A program made the translations under genes and the position numbers. DNA of 64,000 bases from Sporomusaceae bacterium. GTDB lineage: Bacteria; Bacillota; Negativicutes; Sporomusales; UBA7701. The stretch spans positions 1 through 64,000 of the forward strand of contig JAVKTQ010000004.1 in assembly GCA_031460455.1 (NCBI GenBank), read 5' to 3'. How positions within the stretch are numbered: the first letter of the stretch is position 1; each line of letters opens with the position of its first letter. Below are positions 26,302 through 34,837 of this stretch, in pieces. Below the pieces are notes generated by a model that saw only the letters and a program-made list of their open reading frames with translations, was not told where the DNA came from and did not search any database.

Positions 26302-26721
26302 CTACTCTGCCCGGCGGGCGCCGCGGCCGCCGCGCTTCGACTCCGTGTTGCGCTTCAGGTCGGTCAGACGCTCGTCGCTATCCTTGAGGAACTTGGTGAG
26401 CTTGTCTTCGAAAGACGCCGGCGGCATAAAGCGGCCCGGACGTCGGCCCTCGGTGGCAGGAGGCTTCCTGGTGCTGGGTTCCTGGAGCTGCTTGATCGAT
26501 AGGCCAATCTTGCCGCGTTCGTCCACCGACAGGACTTTCACCTTGACCTTGTCTTTTTCCTTGAGAAAATCCTTTACATCGCGGACATACACGTCGGCAA
26601 CCTCGGAAATGTGTATGAGGCCTACCTTTCCTCCCGGCAGCTCTACAAAGGCGCCGAAGTTGGTTATCCCTGTCACGACTCCTTCAACCACACTGCCAAC
26701 CTGAATGGACATGCTGCTCAA
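26302..26721 (-). CDS. S1 RNA-binding domain protein (YabR/CvfD-like)
   Basis: A 139-residue protein. An N-terminal S1 OB-fold (about 6-77: GSVVEGVVTGITNFGAFVELPGGKVGLIHISEVADVYV) is followed by a basic, disordered tail rich in Arg/Gly. It binds RNA or ribosomes by family; the Bacillus homologue YabR lies at the same place after divIC. The start is taken as TTG at 26721 because AAGGAGG is 4 bases away; the ATG three codons in has 13-base spacing. Confidence 0.9.
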   Translation of the reverse strand: MSSMSIQVGSVVEGVVTGITNFGAFVELPGGKVGLIHISEVADVYVRDVKDFLKEKDKVKVKVLSVDERGKIGLSIKQLQEPSTRKPPATEGRRPGRFMPPASFEDKLTKFLKDSDERLTDLKRNTESKRGGRGARRAE

Positions 26722-26808
26722 AGTTCCTCCTTAAAGACTATAAATACTATGTTTTGCAAACATATTATACTCTTGGCGCGGAAAAGGTGTCAAGAAAAGC
26801 GCCAGTTA

Positions 26809-27105
26809 TTAATTTTTTTCCACCGGGATATACGGAACCTCCCCCGGCTTCACAAGCCCCAGCTCCTCGCGGGCCAGCTTCTCCACATAAGCGGGCGTCG
26901 TCAGCTTGCCCTTCTCGTCTGCGAGCGATTGGTTCGCCTGGCGCAGTTGCTCCAGGCGTATACGGGTGGCCTCCGCTTCGCGGTTCAAAGCGTTCATCTC
27001 GATCTGCTGCCCGGCCAGCACATACAGGCAATAACCGACGACGGCCAGCACCGTCACGCGGAACCAGCGGATGCGATATTTCACTGGACGTTTGGGAGCC
27101 GCCAT
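26809..27105 (-). CDS. divIC: Septum formation initiator DivIC/FtsB
   Basis: A small bitopic division protein of 98 residues: a basic cytoplasmic start, one transmembrane helix (about 15-35, VTVLAVVGYCLYVLAG), and an external coiled coil (ALNREAEATRIRLEQLRQANQSLADEKGKL) ending in the YVEKLAREELGLVKPGE motif typical of FtsB/DivIC. The start is ATG at 27105, with GAGGTGG upstream. Neighbours yabQ and the S1 protein match the Bacillus order. Confidence 0.93.
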   Translation of the reverse strand: MAAPKRPVKYRIRWFRVTVLAVVGYCLYVLAGQQIEMNALNREAEATRIRLEQLRQANQSLADEKGKLTTPAYVEKLAREELGLVKPGEVPYIPVEKN

Positions 27106-27195
27106 ACCGCCACCTCTGAATACGGCTATTTCAGCATCAATATATTCGACTATTCGCCGCACTATGTAAACATTCCTCTATTATAGCAGATTTTC

Positions 27196-27657
27196 TCACC
27201 GCGGCGGCATGGCGTCGTCCGGCGGCGGGCGGCGGGCCGCCAGCTTCCTCCTGGCGTAGCGGACCGGCCGCGCGGCCAATCCGGCCAGATACACCGCCGG
27301 CCTGACGAACAGATACGCGACAGCTGTCCTCACCGCTCGCGCCACGCCCGCCGTCAGGCGCAGCAGCGCGATGATAACGCGGACGGCCTGCCGGCTGAGC
27401 AGGCGGTAATAGCCGAACGCGCCGAGCGCCAGGCCGATGAAGGTATACAGCCTAAGCTCGCCCCAGTTGCCGAACAGCAGCGCCAGGAACACCACCCCCG
27501 TAGCCAGCAGCCAATAGCCGAGATCGGCGAGGGACGTCAGCAGCCACGGCGGCCGGAAAACCGTTCGCAGCACGCGGTAAAAATCGAAGGTCACCCCCAG
27601 GAGCATCCCGGTCGCGACCGTAATCACAAACGCATCTATCTGCCCCTCGGCGTTCAT
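27196..27657 (-). CDS. yabQ: Spore cortex biosynthesis protein YabQ
   Basis: A membrane protein of 153 residues with four or so helices. YabQ is needed for spore cortex formation and localises to the forespore membrane in Bacillus. The family pattern GMLLGVTFDFYRVLR and WLLATGVVFLALLFGNWGELRLYTFIGLALGAFGYY is clear. The basic C-terminal tail is rich in Arg/Ala. The start is ATG at 27657, with GGAGG 5 bases upstream. A lytic transglycosylase gene separates it from yabP. Confidence 0.92.
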   Translation of the reverse strand: MNAEGQIDAFVITVATGMLLGVTFDFYRVLRTVFRPPWLLTSLADLGYWLLATGVVFLALLFGNWGELRLYTFIGLALGAFGYYRLLSRQAVRVIIALLRLTAGVARAVRTAVAYLFVRPAVYLAGLAARPVRYARRKLAARRPPPDDAMPPR

Positions 27658-27675
27658 CGCTTCCTCCCCCATCGC

Positions 27676-28419
27676 CTAGCGCCAGCGCCACGAACGGTGG
27701 CGCCTGAGCAGCCTAAGCCCCGTATACGCCGCCAGCGCCAGCGTGGCCGGCGCCCCCCAGGCCGCCGCCCGGCGCGCGTCCTCCCAGCGTCCCGCCGCCC
27801 GGTCGCCGGACGGCGCCGGCAGCCCCGCATACCCGTACCAATAGGCCACGACCCGCGCCACATACTCCTGCGTTTCCGGGTACGGCGGCGCCCCGCCGCA
27901 GCGGTCCACCGTCCCCGGCCCCGCGTTGTAAGCGGCCAGCGCCAGCGCCAGATCGCCGCCGTACCGGCGGACGAGCTCGGCGAAATACGCTGTGCCGACG
28001 CGGATGTTAAGCTCAGGGTCGAAGTAACAGCCCGGCCCGCACTCCCCTTCGTGGCGTCCGCGGCACGCCCCGATGCGGCCGTTCACCTCCCGCCACGTCC
28101 CGGGGATGACCTGCATCAGACCCGCCGCCCCGGTTCGCGACACCGCCCGCGGCTGGAAAGAACTCTCCGCCCGGATGATGGCGGCCACCACCATGGCGCT
28201 CACCCCCTCCTGGCAGGCGCAGAGATTTATCAGCCCGGCATAAGGAACCTTGTCTACCTCGCGCCAACGGACCGCCGCGGCGTTGAAATCGCGCCGCGCC
28301 GCCTGGCGGCAGACGCCGGCCGCCCAGCCGGCGGCGAAATACAGCGCCGCCTCCGCCGCCAGCAGCGCCAGCAGCAGATACCACCCCGCCATCCAACCGG
28401 CCCGCAGTTTCAGACGCAC
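27676..28419 (-). CDS. Lytic transglycosylase (SLT domain), membrane anchored
   Basis: A 247-residue protein with one N-terminal membrane segment (about 11-35), an SLT/goose-lysozyme-like domain (about 70-200) and a hydrophobic C-terminal helix (about 222-237). The catalytic glutamate is in IIRAESSFQPRAVS; GAAGLMQVIPGTW and ALAAYNAGPGTVDRCGG complete the motif set. Four cysteines in the domain may form disulphides. Lying between yabP and yabQ with short gaps, it is likely sporulation-controlled and acts on cortex or engulfment peptidoglycan. The start is GTG at 28419, with only a weak binding site. Confidence 0.88.
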   Translation of the reverse strand: MRLKLRAGWMAGWYLLLALLAAEAALYFAAGWAAGVCRQAARRDFNAAAVRWREVDKVPYAGLINLCACQEGVSAMVVAAIIRAESSFQPRAVSRTGAAGLMQVIPGTWREVNGRIGACRGRHEGECGPGCYFDPELNIRVGTAYFAELVRRYGGDLALALAAYNAGPGTVDRCGGAPPYPETQEYVARVVAYWYGYAGLPAPSGDRAAGRWEDARRAAAWGAPATLALAAYTGLRLLRRHRSWRWR

Positions 28420-28426
28420 CCCCGCC

Positions 28427-28708
28427 CTATTTCAGCAGCCTCTCCAGGAGGCCTTTCTTCTGCCGCACCTCGTCCTCATAAGCTACCGACCTGACCGTGC
28501 CCTCCACCATGATATTGCCCTTTTCGAGATTGAGCTGCTTGATATTCAGCCCTTCACCCCTGACGGTGAGCATACCCTGCTCCGTCTCCATCACAATCTC
28601 CTTTTCGTCGAAACTGCCCAGGCTCACCACGCCCTCCACCGTCATATCCTCACGGTCGGTAAGCGTGAACTGGTGTCGCCACCGCGGCGTTTTGTCCTCC
28701 AGCGGCAT
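28427..28708 (-). CDS. yabP: Sporulation protein YabP
   Basis: A 93-residue protein of the YabP/YqfC family, needed for cortex formation in Bacillus. Visible: LTDREDMTVEGVVSLGSFDEKEIVMETEQGMLTVRGEGLNIKQLNLEKGNIMVEGTVRSVAYED, typical of the family's beta-rich domain. The ATG is preceded by GGGGAGGGGAG. It heads the yabP-SLT-yabQ-divIC series; a sigma-E-like promoter is possible upstream. Confidence 0.94.
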   Translation of the reverse strand: MPLEDKTPRWRHQFTLTDREDMTVEGVVSLGSFDEKEIVMETEQGMLTVRGEGLNIKQLNLEKGNIMVEGTVRSVAYEDEVRQKKGLLERLLK

Positions 28709-28724
28709 GCCTCTCCCCTCCCCG

Positions 28725-28749
28725 CGTATGAATTCGTTTATGTATATGA
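28725..28749 (-). promoter_or_regulatory. Possible sigma-E promoter for yabP
   Basis: Minus strand TCATATA (28743-28749), 12 bases, CATACG (28725-28730). The boxes resemble the sigma-E consensus (TCATATT and CATACAnT), but the spacer is short. yabP is a sigma-E gene in Bacillus. Confidence 0.35.
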
Positions 28750-28837
28750 CAGACGCCGCGAAAGTAGTACAACATATAGACCATTGCTAAACCCCGTACA
28801 CGGCCATACTAATAAAAAACCGCAAGGAGGCCTGGCC

Positions 28838-29065
28838 GTGGATCTCGCCCTCATCTGGGACAAAACACTCTTTCTCCTCACCCACGTCACCGTCTTCGAG
28901 CTGCCGCTCGTCCTGCTTGTCACATCCGCCGCCGCCTATGTCCTTTCCCGCGTCCTCGACACGCACAACGCCAGGGCGCGCGAAGCCAGGCTGGCCCGCC
29001 GCGTCGCCGCCGCCTACGCCGGCCTGCTCGCCTTCCTCATCACCGCCCGATTTTTCCTCACGTAA
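28838..29065 (+). CDS. Small membrane protein of unknown function
   Basis: A 75-residue protein starting at GTG 28838, with AAGGAGG 7 bases upstream. Two membrane helices (about 16-34 and 53-73) are separated by a basic loop (DTHNARAREARLARR). It is the only plus-strand gene between 15.2 and 34.3 kb and lies back to back with yabP. No family recognised. Confidence 0.7.
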   Translation: MDLALIWDKTLFLLTHVTVFELPLVLLVTSAAAYVLSRVLDTHNARAREARLARRVAAAYAGLLAFLITARFFLT

Positions 29066-29074
29066 ACGTGGTAA

Positions 29075-29097
29075 ACGGCTGTTATATCAACGGCCGT
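29075..29097. terminator. Hairpin between convergent genes
   Basis: ACGGCTGTT / AACGGCCGT (9 bp, one wobble, 5-base loop) sits between the stop codons of the small membrane gene and the gerC-type gene. It lacks a U-tract and contains the ATCAACGGCC string common to R1 ends. Confidence 0.5.
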
Positions 29098-29100
29098 AAC

Positions 29101-30327
29101 TCACTTGTGCTCGCCGACGCCGATAATCGACACCCTCACCTTCACCTCCACCGGCGCCGTCGAGTAAATCTCCTCCCAGCGGTCTTTTATCCGCTCCCAG
29201 TCCTTCGGCTTATAAGCCTGCAGGCTCTGTTTGAAATAGAACATCTCCCACCCCAGCTTCTGGGAAACCGCCAGCGTGTGCCGGATATTGCGCTCCACCT
29301 CGTCCGCCGCCCGCTTCTGCGCCTTGCCGAGGTATGCCGCGTCCAGCGTGTCGTGCTGGTGGCCGCACTGGATCTCGTCCAGGTTGCCCCGCATGGCGAT
29401 TTCGAGCGTAAACCACACCCTCTCCCCCGCCACGTGCGGCTTGAGGATTGTCTGATGGCGGAAAAGCTCGAACGTCGTAGCACTCCCGGGGTGGGTCGGG
29501 CACTCGAAGCTGATCGCGGCCGATTTCTCGGTCGCCCGGATAATCCTCACCCCCCGGATGAAATACTCGTCCTGATAGCCCAGGAACTTATCCCCCTTGA
29601 ACAGCGCCCCCCCCTTGGCCTTCATCGTCTCGCCCGCCGCCTCCAGCACCGGGAACATCATATCCGCCCTGTTGTCCAGGGCCAGGGAGGCAAAGCTGAT
29701 GTCGGTGCGGGCAATGGGCAGATGAATGTCCTTGGGATACCTCCTGGCCACGTTGGCCAGAAATACGCCGCCCGGTTCGCCGGACGGCGGCGTGATCGCA
29801 AGCAGCTTCGCCGCCTCGCCGGGGGTGATGTAGATTTGGGCCCGGCCGCGCATCTCCGCGTCGCGGCGGTAGAAGTCCACGACCGGCGCCAGACCGTAGC
29901 GCTCGGCCACTTTCTGGCTGAAAATCAGCACCTGGAGATTCTCGAACCACAGTCCCTTGCTGCTCTCGCCCAGCGCGTCGCGCACCGCGTCGAGCATCGT
30001 CGGCCCCCGCCCCGTCACCAGGAAAGTCCGGCCCCCGCCGCCCCCCGGTCTGTCCTGCCCCCCCTTCGCTTCGCCGAACCGCAGCACCTGGAAGGTCACC
30101 CGGTAGCGGTCGGGCGGGGCGGGGTGGGCATAGCTCTCCACCTTCGCCTTGCCCGGCTCCTTGTCCGCCCCCTCCTCGGCCACATCCACCGCCACCGCCA
30201 GCACAAACGCCCGGTCCTGGATCTCCACCCGGTCCCAGCAGCCGGCCGTCAGCAGGCAGACGGCGGCCAGGACGGCCGCCAGGGCCGCCCGCCGCCAAGG
30301 GCTACAGCCCCTTGCCCTGTCCCGCAT
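29101..30327 (-). CDS. Spore germination lipoprotein, Ger(x)C family
   Basis: The C subunit of a nutrient germinant receptor in the inner spore membrane. The 408-residue protein has a lipoprotein signal (LTAGC, Cys at about 30) followed by WDRVEIQDRAFVLAVAVD, the GerC hallmark. The C-terminal domain includes HVAGERVWFTLEIAMRGNLDEI. It overlaps the gerB-type gene by 26 bases, as usual in A-B-C receptor operons. The germinant is unknown. Confidence 0.95.
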   Translation of the reverse strand: MRDRARGCSPWRRAALAAVLAAVCLLTAGCWDRVEIQDRAFVLAVAVDVAEEGADKEPGKAKVESYAHPAPPDRYRVTFQVLRFGEAKGGQDRPGGGGGRTFLVTGRGPTMLDAVRDALGESSKGLWFENLQVLIFSQKVAERYGLAPVVDFYRRDAEMRGRAQIYITPGEAAKLLAITPPSGEPGGVFLANVARRYPKDIHLPIARTDISFASLALDNRADMMFPVLEAAGETMKAKGGALFKGDKFLGYQDEYFIRGVRIIRATEKSAAISFECPTHPGSATTFELFRHQTILKPHVAGERVWFTLEIAMRGNLDEIQCGHQHDTLDAAYLGKAQKRAADEVERNIRHTLAVSQKLGWEMFYFKQSLQAYKPKDWERIKDRWEEIYSTAPVEVKVRVSIIGVGEHK

Positions 30328-31420
30328 CGCGGCTCCGCCCCCTCCACCAGACTAGCGCATAAACCAGCGGCGTCACGCCGAGCGAAAACGCCAGCCCCGC
30401 CCACTCCGTCGCCGTCCGCAGCCACTCGAACACCGCAACGTGGTGGGCGGCGTCGCCGAGGAAAAACAACAGCGGCGCCAGCGCCAGCACGAAAGGCCGG
30501 TGGTCGGCGAAGCGGTACAGCCGGGCGAGCGACTGGGCCATCATATACAGCGCCAGCGTCAGACTGGCGAATATCCCCTGCACCCAAAAAACCAGGAAAT
30601 AGGTGTCCAGCCGTTCCAGGAAAGTGCCCGGGATCTCCACCGTCCGCACAATCGTTAGCATCGTGAACGGGCTGTTCCTCGCCCCCTCCAGTGTCAGCAC
30701 GCCGATATCCAGCACGATGCGCAGTATAAATACGCTGGTGGCGAGAGCGAAGGCCCCCGCCACCGCTTTTGCCGGTTTAACGTTCCCCTTGTACACCAGC
30801 GGCAGCAGCAGCAGCACGCATTCGTACCCCTGGAAGAGGTTCCAGGAGTGCAGCGCCCCCGCCGCCACCCCGGCCGCGTTCTCCGGCCACAGCGGCAGGA
30901 AGTTGATGAATCTGAACCTCAGCAGGCTGACCGCCAGCAGGAACAGCCACGGCGGCAGAGCGGTGAAAAAGACGAACTGAACCACCCGCACGATCGTGCC
31001 CCAGTCCTGCAGGCAGCAGTACACGCACACCAGCAGCAGCCCGGCCTCCACCACCTCGAACGGCGTGCGGTCGAACATGAAAAACGTGATCTCCCGGCTC
31101 ACCCCCTGCAGCACGAGGCTTGCCCACAGAAACAGGACGAGCACGAACAGCCACACCACCGCGCCGCCGAGCCATCGCCCCAGCAGGCGCGGCAGGTACT
31201 CGGCAAAGCTCTCGTCCGGAAACGTCTCCCCCAGCTTTATCATCAGCCAGGCCGCGCCGTAGAACAGCGCCCCCCCCGCCAGCACCGCCAGCCACGCTCC
31301 GTGGCCGCTCGCCGCCTGGATGGGCTCCATAACCCGGCCGGAGATGCCCATCATTGATGTCGCGACCACAATCGCCAGCTGCAGCGGCGACATCCGCGTC
31401 TTCACTTCGAGATTGGCCAT
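30302..31420 (-). CDS. Spore germination protein, GerAB/ArcD/ProY family
   Basis: The B subunit, a 372-residue APC-superfamily transporter-like membrane protein with about ten helices, thought to bind the germinant. Visible: SPLQLAIVVATSMMGISGRVMEP at the N terminus and the central WNLFQGYECVLLLLPLVYK segment. It lies one base after the gerA-type stop codon and overlaps the gerC-type gene. Confidence 0.94.
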   Translation of the reverse strand: MANLEVKTRMSPLQLAIVVATSMMGISGRVMEPIQAASGHGAWLAVLAGGALFYGAAWLMIKLGETFPDESFAEYLPRLLGRWLGGAVVWLFVLVLFLWASLVLQGVSREITFFMFDRTPFEVVEAGLLLVCVYCCLQDWGTIVRVVQFVFFTALPPWLFLLAVSLLRFRFINFLPLWPENAAGVAAGALHSWNLFQGYECVLLLLPLVYKGNVKPAKAVAGAFALATSVFILRIVLDIGVLTLEGARNSPFTMLTIVRTVEIPGTFLERLDTYFLVFWVQGIFASLTLALYMMAQSLARLYRFADHRPFVLALAPLLFFLGDAAHHVAVFEWLRTATEWAGLAFSLGVTPLVYALVWWRGRSRDAGQGKGL

Positions 31421-31421
31421 A

Positions 31422-33068
31422 TCAGTCCCCCACCCGCGAACGGTCCTGCGATCCGAAAACCTTCGGCCGCGACCCCATCCGCGGCGCCGGCGCCCGCACC
31501 AGCTTGTCCTGCATATCCTCCGCCGTCGTCACGTCGAACACCCCGCCCAGAAAAGACTCGCCGAAGCTGCGCAGGCTGCACATATGGACGATAATCGCCA
31601 GATACGCCAGCACCAGCCCGTAGAAACCGAGCACAGATGCGGCGATAATGGTGGGAATACGCAGCCAGCGCAGCGCCAGCCCCAGGTTGTAGGACGGCAT
31701 CGTGTACGAAGCGATCGCCGTGCCGGCGGTGGCGACGACAAGCAGCGCGTTGACCAGTCCGGCCTGGACGATCGTCGTGCCGATGACGAAACCGCCGACG
31801 ATACTCGCCGCCGGCGCGATCTTCTGCGGTATGCGGAGAACCGCCTCCTGAAAAAGCTCCAGGATGACCTCCATAATGACGACCTCCATGAAAGCGGGAT
31901 AAGGCGTTTTCGCCCTTAGCTCGGCGATGCTGATCGCCAGCGCCGTCGGCAGCATCCCCGGATTGTAGGAGACAATCGCCACATACATCGCCGGCAGGAA
32001 GATGCCCAGCGCCGCGGCGATATAGCGGGTCAGGCGGATCAGGCTGGCGACCGCCGGCTGGACGGTGAAATCCTCGGTGCTCTGCAGCAGCGACGGCAAA
32101 GTACAGGGAACGATGATGGCGTGGGGGGTATTGTCCACTATCAGGCCGACCCGGCCTTCGTAAAGCGAAATTATGAAAGCATCCGGCCTCTCGGTCACAA
32201 ACGTCTGCGGGAAAGGCGACCAGGGGTGGTCGATGATGAATTCCTCCACCTGGGCGGCGAGCGTGATCTGGTCGATCCGTATCCGGCTGAGGCGGCGCTC
32301 CACCTCGGCCACCAGCCCCGGCTTGACGAGATCGGCGGCATAAACGAGCGCCAGGGCGGTCTGCGTGCGCTCCCCGATCTGGAAAATCCTCACCTTGATA
32401 TTCGCGTCCCGCGCCCGCCGCCTGACAAGCACGAGATTGTCGTTGAGCGTCTCCGTGAACGCGTCGTGCGGTCCGCGGGCCACCGCTTCCGTCTTCGGCT
32501 CCTGAACGCCGCGCTTGACGTGCTTGACCGCCCCGACCACGATCCCCTCGGCCAGGCCGTCGACCAGCAGCAGCGCGTTGCCGGTCAGCACCTCCTCCAG
32601 GCAGGGGCCGGCGCCGACCGCCACCGTCACCGACGCCGCCGTCAGCACCCGGCCGGCGATAACGTCCGTGTCCGCCAACTGCTTGGGGTCCTTCAGCTTC
32701 AGCAGCGGTTCGAGCACCTGTCTCTCCAAGAGATCGCTATCCGTCATCCCGTCCAGATAAACGAGCAGCCCGCCCTTGCCGGCAGCCGTGAAGCTCCGGA
32801 ACTTCACATCGTCGCAGTCCTGGAATACCTGCCGCAGCAGCCGCTCGTTTTCCGCCAGCCGTGTCGTGAAAATAAACGGCTCGCCCTCAGGCGCCGCCAC
32901 CTTTCTCAGCCGATCGGCAATATTCGCCAGACTGTCGACGATCTGCCGGCTGTCAGCCAGCAGCCTCTTCAGCCCCCGCAGCTGCCCGGCCGTCGCCGCC
33001 AGCGACGCCGGGGCGAAACTGGCCGACAGCCGGAGGATGTCGCCGACCCGCCGTCCCCTTCTACCCAT
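31422..33068 (-). CDS. Spore germination protein, GerA family (A subunit)
   Basis: A 548-residue A subunit of a germinant receptor. It has an N-terminal soluble region of about 290 residues and five or so membrane helices. The family core is plain: VEVERRLSRIRIDQI, ESFPYPALVE-like DHPWSPFPQTFVTERPD, RVGLIVDNTPHAIIVPCTLPSLLQSTEDFT, RLTRYIAAALGIFLPAMYVAIVSYNPGMLP and KTPYPAFMEVVIMEVILELFQEAVLRIP. First gene of the operon. The start is ATG at 33068, but the ribosome binding site is weak. Receptor operons are usually sigma-G dependent; no clear promoter was found. Confidence 0.95.
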   Translation of the reverse strand: MGRRGRRVGDILRLSASFAPASLAATAGQLRGLKRLLADSRQIVDSLANIADRLRKVAAPEGEPFIFTTRLAENERLLRQVFQDCDDVKFRSFTAAGKGGLLVYLDGMTDSDLLERQVLEPLLKLKDPKQLADTDVIAGRVLTAASVTVAVGAGPCLEEVLTGNALLLVDGLAEGIVVGAVKHVKRGVQEPKTEAVARGPHDAFTETLNDNLVLVRRRARDANIKVRIFQIGERTQTALALVYAADLVKPGLVAEVERRLSRIRIDQITLAAQVEEFIIDHPWSPFPQTFVTERPDAFIISLYEGRVGLIVDNTPHAIIVPCTLPSLLQSTEDFTVQPAVASLIRLTRYIAAALGIFLPAMYVAIVSYNPGMLPTALAISIAELRAKTPYPAFMEVVIMEVILELFQEAVLRIPQKIAPAASIVGGFVIGTTIVQAGLVNALLVVATAGTAIASYTMPSYNLGLALRWLRIPTIIAASVLGFYGLVLAYLAIIVHMCSLRSFGESFLGGVFDVTTAEDMQDKLVRAPAPRMGSRPKVFGSQDRSRVGD

Positions 33069-33147
33069 CGCCCAATCGCACCATCCCCGTCCCCCGCATA
33101 CACCTTATTCTCCCAAACCCCTACCCCTGGTATACGGACAAAGCCAA

Positions 33148-33171
33148 GGGCGGCCGTATTATCGGCCGCCC
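33148..33171 (-). terminator. Terminator after the SpoIID-domain lipoprotein
   Basis: A perfect 9-bp GC stem GGGCGGCCG / CGGCCGCCC with a 6-base loop. The minus-strand tail is TTGGCTTTG, only moderately U-rich. Confidence 0.65.
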
Positions 33172-33178
33172 CCCCAGA

Positions 33179-34135
33179 CTACTGCCACCGCTTCTCCACC
33201 GTTACTCCCTTGAAATAATGGTTCACGATATCCTCGGGCTTATTGCCCTCCTTGGCCATCTTGTGGGCGCCCCACTGCGACATGCCCACCCCGTGGCCGT
33301 AGCCCTTGCCGCTGAACGTAACCTTATCGCCTTCGACGCTCACCTTGTCCAGCAGCATCGACTTAAGCTCCGTGCTGCCGATCTGCACCCGGAAATCGGC
33401 GGCGGAAACCTTGACGTCCTTATTGAACACCAGACTCGTCGCCCGGCCTGACGGCCCCTTCTCCCCGATCTCCACGCTGTCGATGGCCGCAACCTTCTGC
33501 CCCATCTTGCTCAACGCGGCTATAACCTCCATCTTGCCGAAAGACGCCGTCCAATTCTTCACCTCCGCCGGCGCCAGATCGTCGGGCGACTGCACCGACT
33601 GAATATACGGCGGCTCGGCCTCGCGGAAATTCAGCCCCTCCTTGGCGGTCGCGGTGATGCCGCCGGCCGAGGCGTGGAACCACGTGCGGATCGGCTTGCC
33701 CTGATAAACGGCCACCATCCCCCGCGTCATCTCCACCGCCTTCTTCACATTGTCGTTCACTTCCTTGGCGTTATAAGCCTGAAACTCCTTGATATCGGTC
33801 GACGCCTGCGTGCCGCGTTCCGGCACGCCCCCCTTGTTCTCGATCTCCTCCAGCGTGAACGTCCTGGCGACGATCGCCTGGGCGGCCAGCGCCTGCACCG
33901 GCCAGTCGGGATTCATCTCCCCGGCCACCACCCCGGCGATATACTCCTCCATCTTCATCGTCTTCTTCTCGCCCGTCTCGTGCATATACACCGTGATCTG
34001 CGGCTCGGTTCCCTGCACGGCCTGCTGCGGGCCGCCGCCGGGCTTCTTCTGCGGCGTCTTGAACATCGAGCATCCGGCGGCCACCAGGGCTGCCGCCAGC
34101 AGCATCGTGAGGATGAAAAACCATCGTTTACGCAT
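33179..34135 (-). CDS. SpoIID/LytB-domain lipoprotein
   Basis: A 318-residue lipoprotein. The start is ATG at 34135 with GGAGG 7 bases upstream; a signal peptide ends in the lipobox LVAAGC (Cys about 23). The SpoIID/LytB domain (about 60-315) shows MEEYIAGVVAGEMNPDWPVQALAAQAIVARTFTL, the active-site-glutamate region in SpoIID, and GYGHGVGMSQWGAHKMAKEG. SpoIID cleaves denuded glycan strands during engulfment; this paralogue is lipid-anchored and not the canonical spoIID gene. It lies next to the germination operon. Confidence 0.9.
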   Translation of the reverse strand: MRKRWFFILTMLLAAALVAAGCSMFKTPQKKPGGGPQQAVQGTEPQITVYMHETGEKKTMKMEEYIAGVVAGEMNPDWPVQALAAQAIVARTFTLEEIENKGGVPERGTQASTDIKEFQAYNAKEVNDNVKKAVEMTRGMVAVYQGKPIRTWFHASAGGITATAKEGLNFREAEPPYIQSVQSPDDLAPAEVKNWTASFGKMEVIAALSKMGQKVAAIDSVEIGEKGPSGRATSLVFNKDVKVSAADFRVQIGSTELKSMLLDKVSVEGDKVTFSGKGYGHGVGMSQWGAHKMAKEGNKPEDIVNHYFKGVTVEKRWQ

Positions 34136-34301
34136 TGCTGTGCCTCCTTCCGTTTCCCTTAGTATTACAGCGCCAGGCGGCATACTATGCAGCAGACAGC
34201 ACGCGAAAATCGCCGGCGCTTTATCGCCGCAGCCTGTCCCGGCAGGATATCCGCCGCGCGATAACGAAAGTCTTTCCAAAAGACACTTAGGAGGTAACGA
34301 C

Positions 34302-34757
34302 ATGTTCAACAACATCCTCGTTCCCACCGACGGCTCGGACATGGCCCTCCACGCCGCCAAAATAGCGCGGGCGGTGGCGGAGAAATTCGGCGGCAACATC
34401 ACCCTCGTCCACATCGTCCAAAACTACTACGCCCTGCCCGCCTTCAGCATGCCGGACACGGTCGCCATCCCCCTGTCGGTCATGCAGGACCTCGAAGCCA
34501 CCGGCAAAGCCATCCTCGCCAAAACCGAAGAAGCCTTCGCCGGCTTTACCGGCAAAGTGACCACCAGACTGGAATACGGCCCCCCCGGCAAACAACTTGT
34601 CGACATGGTCGTCGACGAAGGCTACTCGCTCGTCGTCATGGGCCGCCGCGGCCTCAGCGGCGTCACCGGCCTCCTCCTCGGCAGCGTCAGCAACCACCTC
34701 GTCCACTACGCCCCATGCCCGGTGCTGATTGTCAAAGGTACTGAGAAAATCGATTAG
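34302..34757 (+). CDS. Universal stress protein (UspA family)
   Basis: A 151-residue single-domain USP. The start is ATG at 34302 with TTAGGAGG 7 bases upstream. The family ATP-binding pattern G-x2-G-x9-G-S/T is present in GRRGLSGVTGLLLGSVSNHLV, and NILVPTDGSDMALHAA opens the domain. Probable nucleotide-binding stress factor. It is followed by a strong bidirectional terminator. Confidence 0.93.
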   Translation: MFNNILVPTDGSDMALHAAKIARAVAEKFGGNITLVHIVQNYYALPAFSMPDTVAIPLSVMQDLEATGKAILAKTEEAFAGFTGKVTTRLEYGPPGKQLVDMVVDEGYSLVVMGRRGLSGVTGLLLGSVSNHLVHYAPCPVLIVKGTEKID

Positions 34758-34794
34758 TTCGGACGTTGATAGCTATTATCACTACAATCGATAC

Positions 34795-34830
34795 AAAAAA
34801 GGCTTCGCGCATGCACGCGAAGCCTTTTTT
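34795..34830. terminator. Bidirectional terminator, uspA and glycosyltransferase
   Basis: A perfect 9-bp stem GGCTTCGCG / CGCGAAGCC (34801-34824) flanked by AAAAAA and TTTTTT, serving the two convergent genes. Confidence 0.95.
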
Positions 34831-34837
34831 ATAATCT

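Noticed and set aside
33179-34414. Longer version of the SpoIID-domain lipoprotein starting at 34414
   Set aside because: The extra 93 residues are in the divergent intergenic region and overlap uspA; the ATG at 34135 has a good ribosome binding site and begins a lipoprotein signal.
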